Assembly: GCA_024803745.1 (NCBI GenBank)
Contig: JANJXV010000024.1
Location: 16,935,927-16,999,926, forward strand
DNA length: 64,000 bases
Origin: Megascapheus bottae
Lineage: Eukaryota; Chordata; Mammalia; Rodentia; Geomyidae
Direction: 5' to 3'
Below the pieces are notes generated by a model. It was not told where the DNA came from, did no database searches, and saw nothing but the letters and a program-made list of their open reading frames with translations. Made by a program: the position numbers and the translations under genes. Position 1 is the stretch's first letter. Each line of letters opens with the position of its first letter. Positions 35,996 to 47,962 of the stretch are shown in pieces.

Positions 35996-36607
35996 AGTAG
36001 TATGTTAAAAAAAAATCCCCCCCCCCACACACACATTTTTCTTTCTCTGCTCTGGGTAGTAATTTCTAGAACTTTCTGCCGGCTTCCTGTTTCAGACTGG
36101 CCCCCTCCCTTTTGCAGTGGTTTACTCTGTTCCTTTTGGTCAGGGACTGCTGTGCTGGGTAATCTGGGGATACCATGGAATCCATCAGCTGGTACTTACT
36201 CTCCTCTCTGACAAAGGCCCATCCACCCCTAGGTAGTTTTCACAGCCCCCCAGTGGCTGTCATGGTGGCCCTGTTATAAGCCAGCACTCAGCCAATATCT
36301 TGAGACCAGCACTAACAGGCCTCACTCAAACTGGACCTCAGGAAGAACCTCAGAGACTCCCTCACAAACGCACCTAAAGGTTTCTTGCATTTAGGCTGCA
36401 GCAAAGCCGCTGACCCCAGGGTGTTTCAGGTAGATTAGTTCAGGTGTTCTATCCTCCCAGATTTTTCCTCGTAGGAATGGGGAGGAGACGGTTCACGCAC
36501 AGATTTTTGTGGAATGTCAGAGGGGAGAACACGAGCTTAGGAAAGGCAGGGAAGCCACAGAGATTGGGCTCAACAAAGGAAAATAAGCAATTGGCTCACT
36601 AATGTGA

Positions 36608-37222
<615 letters not shown>

Positions 37223-38013
37223 AGCCCACATGATCACAAGGCTTCAGTTCCAACTCTGCTCAGAGAAGATGCCAGAATATACTGAGGGCTGGCATACTCA
37301 TCTTCTTGGCCATTTTGGGTCCTAACTGAGCCTGACCTCAAGCTCCAGCAGATAGGACCATCCACTCATAGAGGGGACCTTAGCAACACAGGGCTGAGGC
37401 AGCATGAATGGCCAGGCACCTGTGACTTCTTAGCACAGACTCTGTCTCCGGGATTTCTTAGGACCCCTGAAACCACACAGTTCATCCCCACATGAATTCC
37501 TGCTTAAATGAACTGACCTGAGCAGTTGTTAATTCTAGCAAAGGAGGTACGTTTGATGTCATGGGGCTCCATTTCCTGGCTGATTTGCCAAACTGCCAAA
37601 CTGAAGCCCAGTGATGAGTTTACGGTAACAAATGGGACCATTATGAGCAATCATGGGGGCACCTACAAGGTGTCCTACAAGGCCAGGGGAGCAGACCTGC
37701 TCCATGGTGACGAGTCAGTCAGCGAGGTTCCACTCCCAAAGGCCCAGGAATGGCCTCCAGGAGATTCAAAGAAGACACAGGACACCAAGAGAAGCTGTGC
37801 TAGCTTCGATGGAGCTCATGAATAGGTCCTGGGCCCCACAGGTCAACAGTCAGTGGCATGTCGTAACCCAGGAGGGCAGAAGCAGAAGGCACCAAAGCCA
37901 CAAAGGGGCCAGCTCACAGGAGTGCACCGTCCCCCTCACAAATGCGCCCCCCATGCCTCCTCCCAAAGCTGGGGAGGGCAGAAGCATGACAATTTATGCA
38001 TTGGAAAAGTCTG

Positions 38014-38019
38014 TTTATT
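38014..38019 (-). terminator. Candidate CYREN poly(A) signal (AATAAA on minus)
   Basis: The plus strand reads TTTATT, which is AATAAA on the CYREN strand, 577 bp beyond its stop codon. Confidence 0.5.
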
Positions 38020-38031
38020 TGTGACGTGTGT

Positions 38032-38037
38032 ATTAAA
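38032..38037 (+). terminator. Candidate TMEM140 poly(A) signal (ATTAAA)
   Basis: ATTAAA lies 810 bp after the TMEM140 stop, followed shortly by a T/G-rich stretch. It sits 13 bp from the CYREN signal on the other strand. Confidence 0.4.
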
Positions 38038-38595
38038 AACAAAACCCTGTCTGGCAATGACTTAACTCATTCTGTAGCCATTAAAAGCTACACTCAGTAT
38101 GAAACAGAAGCATGGTCTCTGCCCAGATCTCTTCCCCTGATCACCATCTCTGGGCTCCTGTTCTTGTCTTGCTTTTCAGATGCCCAGGGTCCAAGGTAGA
38201 GACTTCCAGGTGAACAAAAAGACGGCAGGCAGGGAGATGGTGTGCATCTCTGCTCCCAGCAGGCAGGAGACGTGTCATGCCTGTCCTGCTGGCAGGCTGC
38301 AGAGGAGAGCATCTACTTCTGGAAAATTTCTAGTAGGAACTGTATAACAAGGCTTCCTCCTTAGGGAGAACTCCTACTGAGCAAGTTCCAGAAACTCCAG
38401 TGTTCTTACCAGCCATACTTTTCCTCAAAAATTGCCAAAGATGTCTCTTTAGTTCCAATAAGTTGGATCCCAGGGCCTCATTTTTCTCTGGATCCTGAGA
38501 TTCAAATAAAACAGATGATTGCCATTCCAGATGCTCTGAGCTGGAAGAGACTACGGTCACCAACGGAGACTCCTTCTGAGTGAACTGTTCATCCC

Positions 38596-38862
38596 TTAGC
38601 TGAAAAATATCTCCCGAACATATTTTAATGCATCTTCTTCCTCTTCTTTCTTTTCAGGGGCCCTGCTGCGGGTAGCACTGGGTGCCCCCTGCCCCTGCCT
38701 AGGGCTGAGGTCTGGGGCAGGCGAATCTTCCTCACTGTCTTCTTCCTCACCACTGCTCCCAGGGGAGCTTGTGTGTGGTGACACAGTGCAGGAGGGGTTA
38801 TGGGATGGCTTATCAGAGCCCTCCAGAGCTTGCTGTTCCCAGGGCTTTTCCTGTTTGTGGCC
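38596..38862 (-). CDS. CYREN: CYREN coding exon 3 (acidic tail, XLF-like tip)
   Basis: It carries 88 codons from GHKQEKPWEQ to KYVREIFFS and TAA. The acceptor tgcctcacag lies about 33 bp from a long TG repeat on the transcribed strand. Confidence 0.93.
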   Translation of the reverse strand, partial: GHKQEKPWEQQALEGSDKPSHNPSCTVSPHTSSPGSSGEEEDSEEDSPAPDLSPRQGQGAPSATRSRAPEKKEEEEDALKYVREIFFS

Positions 38863-38894
38863 CTGTGAGGCAGACAAGATGACAGGCTCAGCAC

Positions 38895-38946
<52 letters not shown>

Positions 38947-40212
38947 AGCACATTTCCCCAACAGGACACATTCAGAAGAAGCTGTTCATCCTGACAGTGC
39001 CAGGCCAGGCTCTGCACCCACCCAATGCAAGCACCTACCTTCTCTCCACCCCAGTGCTAGCAGGTAACTGCAAGGACTAATTGATGAGCTAACCCAGTTT
39101 CAAACTACCTAGCCAACTAGAAAGTACTCTAATACAGTACTCTTAAGACACAGTAATTTTTATTACTTGGCTGAGGAGGAAATTCCCCAGAACATTATGC
39201 CAAGGAGAGGTGCAAAAGTTCAGAAGTCATCACACCCAATCAGGACCCTCTCAGAAAAGCAAACAAGCAAATACTCTCTGTCTGGTCTGCATATGCACCA
39301 GTACCCAGTCACCCCCAAACAGTGAGCAGGGCTCTCCAGTACACCCATACCTGCCCAGGCCTGCCTCACTGAGGCCCACTCCTAGGGCATCTACCCTGCA
39401 GCAAGAGACTCAGGGGTCCATGATGGAGAGTAGGGCCAGTAAGGGGAAGGTGGGAGAAGGGAGAGAAGAAGGAGCCCGGGCAGCCCACAGCACTTCTCCT
39501 ACTGAGAATGACTGAGGGCCTACATGCGTTTGTATCCATGAGAGTGTGTGGTCACAAGAGTAAGGAGACTCGCAGCTGACTTTACCTCAGCCAGGATGCC
39601 CAGCGCCACATCCACCACTTCCGCTTCATTCATGAAGTACACGGTCTTCACTGCACGTCTGGGGACAGAGGGACTCAAGTCTTGGGATGGGGAGGGAATG
39701 AGAGCACAAGGGTGACAATCCCCACCTTCTACCACCTCCCCCTTGGGGACCTGGGATTAGGCATCAATCGTCAATCCCTAAAACTTATACCTTGGGTTGA
39801 TGCAAGCAGATGCAGGCCATAGGCCAAGACAAAAATGTACCCAAACATCAACACACTTACTCCAAGACTGGAACTATCTCAAGAGGCCAGCTGTGGACTA
39901 GGCATTGATAGGGCATGCCTGTAATCCTAGCTACTCAGGAAGCTGGGATTGGAGGACCTAGCTTGGACAGGAAAGTTCATGAGACTTTTATCTCCAAATA
40001 GTCATGAAAACCAAAAATGGAGCTGTGCTTCCAATGGTAAAGAGAAGTAGCTCTAAGTGAAAAGGCATAGGGACAGCACCCAGGCCCCCTGAGGTCAAGG
40101 TTCAGTACTGACACCAAAAACAAAGAGAAAGGGAAGGCGGGGGAATACAGGCGGGGTGGGGGAGAAGGAAAGAAGGAAGGAAGGAAGGAAGGAAGGAAGG
40201 AAGGAAGGAAGG

Positions 40213-40258
<46 letters not shown>

Positions 40259-41081
40259 GCAGGCAGCTGTCCAGAAAAGTGGATAGTAAGGACTCCTCCC
40301 ATTAGATGCTGTCAGTCTGAAGACCACTGCTCCCCACAATTACCAACATTCAACCAACCACTCTGGAGACCTGATGATGAGTCCTCTTTTTGATGTTACA
40401 TTTTTTTGTAATAAATGTAGACATTAATATTTTGTTTGTATTTTATTTTGTGTGTGTGGATGTATACGTGCGTATGCACATGTAGATGTGTATATTTGCC
40501 ATTCTTGGGGCCTGAACTCAAGGCTTGGGTGCTGAGTTTTTTGCTCAAGGCTGATATTCTACCACTTCAGCCACAGTTCCATTTCCAGCTTTTTGATAGT
40601 TTTATTGGACATAAGAGTCTCATAGACTTTCCTGCCAGGGCTGGATTCTAATCACAATCCTCAGATCTCAGCCTCCTGAGTAGCTAGGATTACAGGCATA
40701 AACCACTGTGGTGGCTGAGATCTTGGTTTGTGTGCAGAACCCACCATCTATGAGCTGACAGTGAGCACCAGATGACAGAAACATCACCAAGAGTTAGGCA
40801 CCTGCCTGTGACATGTAAATCCAGCTTACCTCCTAAGACCTCAGACCTTGTCAGGGAGAAACATCACCCTCTCACTGTCCTGCCAACACTGAAGGTCTCT
40901 CCTCCCCTTCTGATCTTCCCCACCTGTGCCCTGGCCAGAGGCTGTCCCACCTGCATGCTTCCACCAATACTGTTCTCCTCCTTTTGGGCGTCTTCACTGG
41001 CACCCCCTTCCTCTCAGCCACCTGAGGTGTCATCCAGGAAGGAAGGATCCTCTTTTTGTCCCCAGATTGTAGGGCTTGCAT
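38596..41081 (-). CDS. CYREN: CYREN (MRI), cell-cycle regulator of end joining, complete
   Basis: CYREN binds Ku70/80 in the nucleus and tunes classical non-homologous end joining. Three coding exons (41081-40951, 39658-39586, 38862-38596) join in phase into 156 aa; human is 157 as I recall. The N-terminal Ku-binding motif RILPSWMTP is at residues 11-19. The middle exon carries VYFMNEAEVVDVALGIL. The tail is Ser/Glu-rich (GSSGEEEDSEEDS, then EEEED) and ends KYVREIFFS, the XLF-like Ku-binding tip. I chose the ATG at 41081 because MQALQS aligns with the recalled human start; an in-frame ATG nine bases upstream may lie in the intron, since gacag|AG just before 41081 is a possible acceptor. The 3' end converges on TMEM140. 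Confidence 0.92.
38896..38943 (+). repeat. (AC)n microsatellite, CYREN intron 2
   Basis: About 24 units; on the CYREN strand it is a TG repeat ending about 33 bp before the exon 3 acceptor. Confidence 0.95.
39586..39658 (-). CDS. CYREN: CYREN coding exon 2
   Basis: A 73 bp exon coding for RAVKTVYFMNEAEVVDVALG and on to ILAE. The acceptor is ctgtccccag and the donor gtaaag. Confidence 0.92.
39890..40115 (+). repeat. B1-Geo composite SINE
   Basis: gcatgcctgtaatcctagct to caaggttcagtactgac, in CYREN intron 1. Confidence 0.72.
40165..40267 (+). repeat. Compound (AAGG)n-(AAGC)n-(AGGC)n microsatellite
   Basis: Three tetranucleotides follow in order with sharp borders near 40214 and 40255. Confidence 0.92.
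40490..40712 (-). repeat. B1-Geo composite SINE, antisense
   Basis: gccattcttggggcctgaac to gattacaggcataaaccac. Confidence 0.78.
40951..41081 (-). CDS. CYREN: CYREN coding exon 1 (Ku-binding motif)
   Basis: It carries 43 codons plus AG of the split Arg codon, ending at donor gtggga. It is rich in Lys/Arg (KTPKRRR). Confidence 0.9.
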
Positions 41082-41602
41082 CTCTGTCATTTCCAGAAAG
41101 AAGAATCAGGATCCACACTAAATGTCTCGCTTCTCTGATGCAGGACTCCTGTCACACCAAACATCAGAGACCCAGTTCTTCCAATGGGAGCAGATCTTTA
41201 ATGTCTAAAGAAGAACAAAATCAGTGAATTCCAATGAGTTACAACACCTGCCATAATTACTGATCAGCCATAACCACTGGTCAGCATGGAACAAGCCCAA
41301 GGTGAGTCAGAGAGTGAGCAGGCCCAGGAGCCTCAGTCAGCCATCTGTCATCAGGCTGGAGGTATGGTACAGAAGTATGGTGGCAGGCAGGATGACCGAT
41401 CAGAAAGGCAAAGCTCTGTGACCTGCCCCAGTGTTTCACACAGGGGCCTCATCCAACCAGAAATAAGTCTCTGCATTCCCAGGAGCCTCTTCTCCTCCGA
41501 ACCCCAGGTCTACCCATCCACATCCCCATCTCTTCCTCCACATTCCAGGTTTCTCATTTGCTCCATGACAACAGAGTTCCAAGAACCCCTGAGGCCATGC
41601 TA

Positions 41603-41603
<1 letters not shown>

Positions 41604-41638
<35 letters not shown>
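41604..41638 (+). repeat. (AC)n microsatellite
   Basis: About 17 units in the CYREN first intron. Confidence 0.9.
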
Positions 41639-41639
<1 letters not shown>

Positions 41640-42099
41640 CACACAAAACGTTGCACTGGACAAAGCTACACATCCCACCTTTAATCTAAAGATACTTATC
41701 TTTTTTCTTTTGGCTTTAGTTTGCTAGGCAGGTAATCTACTACTTAAGCTAAGCCAGCACACAACCTGAAGACACTTCTGATTGGTCAAATTTTAACCTG
41801 CAGAGGCGCTAGGAAACTAACAATTGGTGCTCCCGATCCACAGAATCTAGGCCCCTTACCACCACCCCTAACTTCAATCCCTCCCCCCTGTTCTCCCACT
41901 CTCTAATGCGGCTTCATTTTTCACTACCTCTAGTTGGTTCTGCCTCCGCTGATATTACCAAAGCCTAGTCCCCATCCAGAGAAAGGCCTCCACTTCCCAC
42001 TTAGAAATTAGCCCAGATACTCCCACCTGAAATCATCTTCCAAAACTCAGAGGTGTGCCTAGGAAAAAACAGTCAACGAAGAGTCAGAAGTGCCTCTCT

Positions 42100-42345
42100 A
42101 CCAGGTACTGGTGGCTCATATCTGTAATCCTAACTATTCAGGAGACTGAAGGTTCAAATCCAAAGCCACCCTGGTCAAGAAAGACCATAAAACTGTCATT
42201 TCCAATTAACCACACCTACACACACACACACACAAGTCAGAAGCAGAGATGTGGCTCAAGTGGCAGAGAACTGTCATAAGAAAAAAAGAGACAGAGTCAG
42301 GGCCCAGGGTCTGAGTGCAAGACCCAATACCAGAATAACAACAAC
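42100..42345 (+). repeat. B1-Geo composite SINE
   Basis: Contains an internal short CA run (42219-42234) between the two halves. Confidence 0.7.
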
Positions 42346-42819
42346 AACAACGAAAGATATCTCCCTCCACAACATAACTTGATAATGTACTAAGCATCCA
42401 GAATGGCCATTTACAGGTTAAGAGAAAGTGAGCAAGCCAGTCCTGACCTGCTCAGCCAGAGGACAAACCTATACCTTCTGTGGACCCAGATGTACAGATC
42501 ACTAAGCCTACTTTACAAACATAGAACTCACACTTAGTTAACTGGCACAAGGCCAATGACACACCCCAAGACAGCAAACCAGGTCCTGTGACTGTAAACC
42601 CTGCATTAAGGCACCAGAATCCCCCCCCCCAAAGTGTGCCTTCTGCAAGTCAGTGTGTACAACTCTGGAGAGGATCTAACACTGCATACCCTCCCTAGTC
42701 ATGCTGTACACAATTGCCAGAAATGAGTAAAAAGATGATTCATGGCTTTTCCCACAAACTGACTGTCCTGCCAAGGCTAACTGAAAATTTCTTAAAATGA
42801 ATACGTTTTAAAGTAATAT

Positions 42820-43042
42820 CTTTAATCCTAGCTGTTCAGAAGGCTGAGATCTGAGGATCACGGTTCAAAGCCAGCCCAAGCACTAAAGACCTTGAGACTC
42901 TTATCTACAATTAATCACTAGAAAAGGGGAAGTAGGGCTGTGGCTCAGGGTTAGGAGAGTAGCTTTGAGCTGAAGAGCTCAGGAACAGCAACCAGGCCCA
43001 GAGTTCAAGCTCCATGACCCCCCCCCCCCCGGAAAAAAAAAG
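42820..43042 (+). repeat. B1-Geo composite SINE
   Basis: Ends in a 14-base C run and an A tail. Confidence 0.72.
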
Positions 43043-43158
43043 TAATATCTTAATACCAGCTACATAACAGACTTCAAAGGATCTGGGGGGGAGGGGAGGA
43101 GAGAACCCACTTCAAACATAACACAGAAGCCCTGAAAGTTCTGGGGAGATAATCTTAC

Positions 43159-43295
43159 CAGTTTATAGTGAATTGCAAAAGCAAAGACACAGGTATCTTT
43201 GCTGAACTTCACATCTAATGGTGGTGTTTTTTGTTGTTGTTTTTTATCTCCAGCAGCCAAACTTCCTGAAGCTCTAATTGGCTCAGCATCACCTA
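43159..43295 (-). other. Unidentified exon-like open stretch in the CYREN first intron
   Basis: On the minus strand an acceptor (attcatttttag) is followed by 137 bp open in one frame: 45 codons running from GDAEPIRASGSLAAGDKKQQ to VFAFAIHYKL. A consensus donor CTG|gtaaga follows. Composition looks like coding sequence and no repeat is apparent. It does not match the CYREN protein I know, and joining phase (+2) would differ from a simple 5' UTR exon. It may be an alternative exon of CYREN, an exon of another transcript from the CpG island, or a remnant. I do not recognise the protein. Confidence 0.35.
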
Positions 43296-43518
43296 CTAAA
43301 AATGAATTTCAACATAGTTAGTCTAAATCTCCAAGCCTGGTAGGAAGAACGAATTTTTTAAAAACCCACTGAAATTTCAGCATACGCCAAATCTAGACTA
43401 CTTAAGGCATGGTGTAAATGCGCCATTTTCAAACTAAAATAAAAAATGAGATGTCCATAATTTAAACTCCCTTTCATTGGGGAATTAAAGGATTTATTTT
43501 CCATTTAGAAAATCTCAC

Positions 43519-43720
43519 CCGGCTGGGAGCTTGGCCTACTGGCAGAGTGCTTGCCTAGCATGCACGAAGACTGGGTGGGTTCGATTCCTAAGTACCACAT
43601 ACATAGAAAGAAAACAAGGCAGAAGTGGTGCTGAGGCTCAAGTGGTAGAGCTCTAGCCTCGAGAAAGCCCAAGGGCAGTGCTCAGGCCCTGAGTTCAAGG
43701 CCCAGGACTGGCAAAAGAAA
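43519..43720 (+). repeat. IDL-Geo SINE beside the CpG island
   Basis: Full copy that stops about 10 bp from the candidate CYREN 5' UTR splice donor. Confidence 0.87.
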
Positions 43721-43732
43721 AGACAACCTCAC

Positions 43733-44330
43733 CCGGAGCCCCTCACTAGAGACAGAGGCCCCGCCGGGCGGGAACGGGCGGCAGAGGGCGCTGTCCCCGC
43801 CCGCCCGCGGCCGGGGAGCTGGGGTCCCCGCCACCACCACGCGCACGCGGGCCCGACCCGCAGCTCTCCGGCTCCTGGGACCTCCGCCTCCTCGGGTGCC
43901 GCTCTGGTTGGCAGCCCGAGCCGGGCGGGTGGACGATTCAGAGCAGAGCGCTTCCGTCCGCTGCAGGGCGTCCGAGCAGGGCTTCCGAGCAGGGCTGGCG
44001 GTCCCGCCCCTTCCGGCCCCGGCGCGCTCCCGGCCCAGGCCGCGGGCCCCGGCGCCCCCTGCAGGCAGCTGCGCCGAAGCGCAGACCAAGCCCGGGCCAG
44101 GCTCTGGAAAGTGGGCCCGGGTCCCAGACCCCAAGTTAGAACACCGGGAGGGGAAGCGGGTGCTGGGGACTCCCACACAAGCCAACTGTGCTCGCGGCCC
44201 TGCAGGGGCAGCAGTGGAAGCCTGTCTACCTCCCCCTGCAAAGGGGCAGGAGGACACCTGCACCCCGGCCCTGGTGAACCGCCTCAGGGCTCAGGGAAGA
44301 AGACCCTGCAGGGCACAGGTAGTCACAGGG
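43733..44330 (-). promoter_or_regulatory. CpG island, probable CYREN promoter and 5' UTR exon
   Basis: This stretch is far richer in G+C and CpG than anything else in the window, with several GGGCGG/CCGCCC Sp1-like boxes near 43800 and 44005. It lies upstream of CYREN on its strand. A donor-like GG|gtgagg at 43732 (minus) could end a non-coding first exon. WDR91 starts beyond the window, so CYREN is the nearest owner. Confidence 0.7.
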
Positions 44331-44367
44331 CGGCCATCTGATGCTTCCCCAAAGGAAAAACAGTGAG

Positions 44368-45386
44368 AAGAAGTAAGAATGGCCTACAGACACATGAAGA
44401 AATGCTCCACATCTCTGGCCAAACAAGAAATGCAAATCAAAACAACTCTAAGATTCCACCTTACTCCAGTTAGAATGGCCAGGATCAAGAAATCTAATAA
44501 CAACAGATGCTGGAGGGGATGTGGCCAGGAGGGATCACTACTACACTGTTGGTGGGAGTGAGAACTCATTCAACCACTATGGAAAGCAGTGTGGCAGTTC
44601 CTCAAAAGACTAAACATAGAGCTCCCCTATGACCCAGCAATTCCACTACTTGGCATTTACCCAACCGTCCTGAAACAAGGGCATACTATATCCACTAGCA
44701 AAACAACGTTCATTGCAGCACTATTTACCATAGCAAAGATATGGAACCAACCTAGATGCCCCTCAGTTGATGAGTGGATCAACAAGATGTGGTATTTATA
44801 CACAATGGAATTCTATGCTGCTGTCAGATGTGGTATTTATACACAATGGAATTCTATGCTGCTGTCAGAAAGAACGACATCGCCCCATTTGTAAGGAAAT
44901 GAAAAGACTTAGAATCATATTAAGTGAAGTAAGCCAGACTCAAAGGAACATAGGCCCAATAGTCTCCCTCATTTGTCATAATCAGTAGAAACCTTGGGCT
45001 CTCCTAGCAGAGATTTACAATAGAGCAAAACCTAGATACATAAGGCAATATAGTATGACACTAAATGAAAGGACCTCCAGGATATAGAAATGAAAGCTAT
45101 ATATGAGTGATTGTTGTCCTTAATGTACTGTTATCTCTTTTGCTGTCCCTTGGTTAACTCATATTGTTACAGTATTTCACCTTGTTATATGATATATTGT
45201 ATATATGTTTATTTGGTTATTTGAAATAGGATAAAGGAGGGGGGAAACAAAATGAGGGGAGGATATTGGGGGAGGGAAATAGGGACCAAGGCATGAGAAA
45301 GGGTATCAATGTTTGTGAAGTAATGCACCCTCTGTCTGGTGAATATAATATAACCCTTCTATTAATTACAATAAAAAATATATGAA
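44368..45386 (+). mobile_element. 5'-truncated L1: end of ORF2 and 3' UTR
   Basis: About 1 kb. ORF2 C-terminal coding pieces are readable (for example YDPAIPLLGIYP and WINKMWYLYTMEF), then a G-rich 3' UTR and aataaaaaat. The frame is broken by a 41 bp tandem duplication, so it is inactive. It inserted next to the CpG island. Confidence 0.88.
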
Positions 45387-45389
45387 AAA

Positions 45390-45592
45390 GTGAGCCAGGT
45401 GCCAGGGGCTCACATCCAGAATCGTAGCCACTCAGGAGTCCAGTCCAGGTAGTGCAGCTTAGTTTTATCCCCAGTAAACTAGAAAAGGCCAGGTGTGGAA
45501 GTGTGGCTCACATGGCAGAACACAAGCCTTGAGTAAGAAAGCTAAGCAAAAGTGCAGGGCTCTGAGTCAAGCCCGGGCCTGGCATGGAAACA
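45390..45592 (+). repeat. B1-Geo composite SINE
   Basis: Directly follows the L1 tail; gagccaggtgccaggggctc to gtcaagcccgggcctgg. Confidence 0.75.
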
Positions 45593-45594
45593 GA

Positions 45595-47797
45595 ACACAA
45601 CATGGGGGAGATGAAGGCAAGGGCATCCTGTCTGGGGCCTGAGGGGTGGAGGGAACCTGGAGCCCCTTAGCATAGTGAGGAGTCCTCTCCTCAGGCGGCC
45701 TGCTGGTTTCCCCAAGCCCTTCCTCAATCCCTGCCCCTGGAGAAGCAGGCTGGGTGGGAAATGTTTAAACAGCCTCTCCAAGCGGGCAAGCCACCCACTC
45801 TGGAAGCATGGATGTGTCCCAGGCACCATGATGGGGGGACATGTGACTTCACGAGGCCTCAACCTCACGCTTATGAACCAGGACAAGTCTAACAAGCTGT
45901 GGGGCTGGAATGTTTTCTTTGTAGAATAGTTTTCCACCCCTAGCAGAACCCACCCCTGGTACTTCTCTCTTCTCCAAATTTCTCCTGTATGCTGGGAAAT
46001 GAGGCCAATCAACAGGAGACTGTGTGTGCATATGGAAGCCAGGTGGGGCTAAGGAACCAAGTTGTGAGGCATGCACACACTGGACAGTCCACCGCAGAAG
46101 CATCAGAATTTCCTTAAATTGACAGACACCATGTTGTTTATGAGGCAACACATGTCAACTAGGGAATTCAGTGTGTGCAATGTCCTTCCCGATGTCATGT
46201 TGAGCTCCAGGTCTCTTCAGTGACATGCTATGGGGCTCTCAGAGAAATGGGGGGCCCTGGGAAGCCCTTAGCCCCAGGGGGGTGTGCAGGCTCAGGGACT
46301 GGGGCTTGCTCTGCCCTGCTTTGCTTCTATGCTGCCCTCACCAAAGACAGTGCTGATGGAGCTTTGCTTGGCTTTGTGGTAGATGCGAGTGGTGATCCAA
46401 GGGAGAGAGAGATTAGGATTTATCTGAAGATGAGCACTTTTCCTGGATGGGTCAGGAAGGGACCCATGGTGTTTGAAGCCACCCAGGCAAGCTGAGGGGA
46501 CCCCATTGAGAGAAAGGCCAGAAACTTTGAGACCCCCCCCCAAAGTTAAGGCAAACGAACCCAGGACCACTTTGCAAATGTCCTCCAGAACCTGGGAGGC
46601 GCTGAGGCTGGTACTGCAGTGCCTGAGGTGAGACATGTACGTGGAAACGCCTTGTTTTCTTCACCTGAGGGGTGTAAAGAAATGCGTGACTGCTTCTGGC
46701 CTTTCTCATCATCAGGCCACATAGCCACATGCTCCACTTTCCTCAGTTCCAGAAGAAGGGTGCCCAGGCCTTTGTATATTCATGTATCTCTCCACACCAG
46801 TCATCAGCTATCCCACTCCAGCCCCGCACTCCAGAATGGGCCTGGAGCCCTGAGGCTCTAAAATGACTATTCTCATTGACGTGGCAGTGGACTTCCTTAG
46901 GTAGGCATCACGGCTATCCTTGCTTAGTGTGGAAGCCATGAGCCTCCAAGCTCCTGGAGGCTTCTGCACAGGCTGGCCTCCACTGTGCCTTACCAGAGGC
47001 CCTTCTTGATCTTCCCGCCTCCTCCAGGTCCTCCTAGCAAGTGAGTAGAGGACAGACCTTGGGCAGAGACAGGGATGTAACTGGTCCAGGCTCAGCTGAG
47101 CCTAAAACCTTTTGTGTCTTTGAGTGACTTGGCCAGCTCACTGACGCTCTCTCTACCCACCAGCAGAGGGCGCAGTGACAGGCACTGTTCCACCCGAAGT
47201 GGGACAGGGACACGTGGGAGGTGCTGGAGCAGTGGCGACTGGATGGAATGGCGGCCCACAACAGAGGCCTAGGCTCCTGCTCTCTCATCTTGAGAAGCTT
47301 CTGTAACAAAAGGCACCATCTCCTAGGCAGCTGAGACCTTTCCTCAAATGGTAGCAAAGCCACAGGTTACCCTGTGTGTAAGAGAAGACAGAGAACCATG
47401 GCTGACTGTTGCTAGGGCAACATCACTCACTGTTTCTCTCCCTCCCTCTCTCTCTCTCTCTCTCTGGGACACCACATGACCACACAGCATTCACTTGTTA
47501 CAAAAGGAAATACGAGAAATATGTACAAAATACTGTTGATCTCTCCTGGGCCCACACAGAAGCCATCTCTGTTTCTTCTTATTCCAGAGCTTTCCTCCCA
47601 TAGTCCACAGCACACTTCTGCCACAGACCTGGGGCCCTGAGAGCACCTGCCACGTGAGGCCCGTTCCAGTCGCCCAGCTGGACAGGGTTGAGGCCCCCAT
47701 GCCTCCCACTGAACACGTGGGGTCTGGAGGAAGGCTCAGCCTCCTATCCCCAGGCCCAAGACAGTACTGCGTCCATGCTGCGGCTCAGGGCGGTGCC
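45595..47797 (-). other. WDR91 3' UTR and intergenic sequence
   Basis: No repeat family or second gene is recognised here. Minus-strand AATAAA or ATTAAA is absent; only weak variants occur (GATAAA near 46420, AATATA near 46778). A short CT repeat lies at 47441-47466. Open frames here are short and overlap in all frames. Confidence 0.4.
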
Positions 47798-47962
47798 TCA
47801 GAGCTTGTGGGCCAGGAGGGTCGTGACCTTGATCTTGCCATCCATGGAGGCAGTGAGGCAGGTCCCACAGTCCATGGCGGTGCTCCAGTCCACGGTGACC
47901 ACAGGAGCCCGGTGTCCACCCAGACTCAGGCAGCTTTCCAGAACCTTCTCATCACCACCTAG
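47798..47962 (-). CDS. WDR91: WDR91 last coding exon, WD40 blade 7
   Basis: It codes for [20 protein letters not shown] and on to [12 protein letters not shown] with stop TGA. The 3' UTR runs to lower coordinates; I could not fix its poly(A) site. Confidence 0.94.
   Translation of the reverse strand, partial: LGGDEKVLESCLSLGGHRAPVVTVDWSTAMDCGTCLTASMDGKIKVTTLLAHKL

Noticed and set aside
43682..44263. Long open frames on both strands (up to 193 codons)
   Set aside because: They come from GC-rich CpG-island composition, where stops are rare. They overlap in several frames, are Pro/Arg/Gly-rich, and the 193-codon one starts in a SINE.
44589..44894. 101-codon ORF as a host gene
   Set aside because: It is the end of L1 ORF2 and is broken by the 41 bp duplication.
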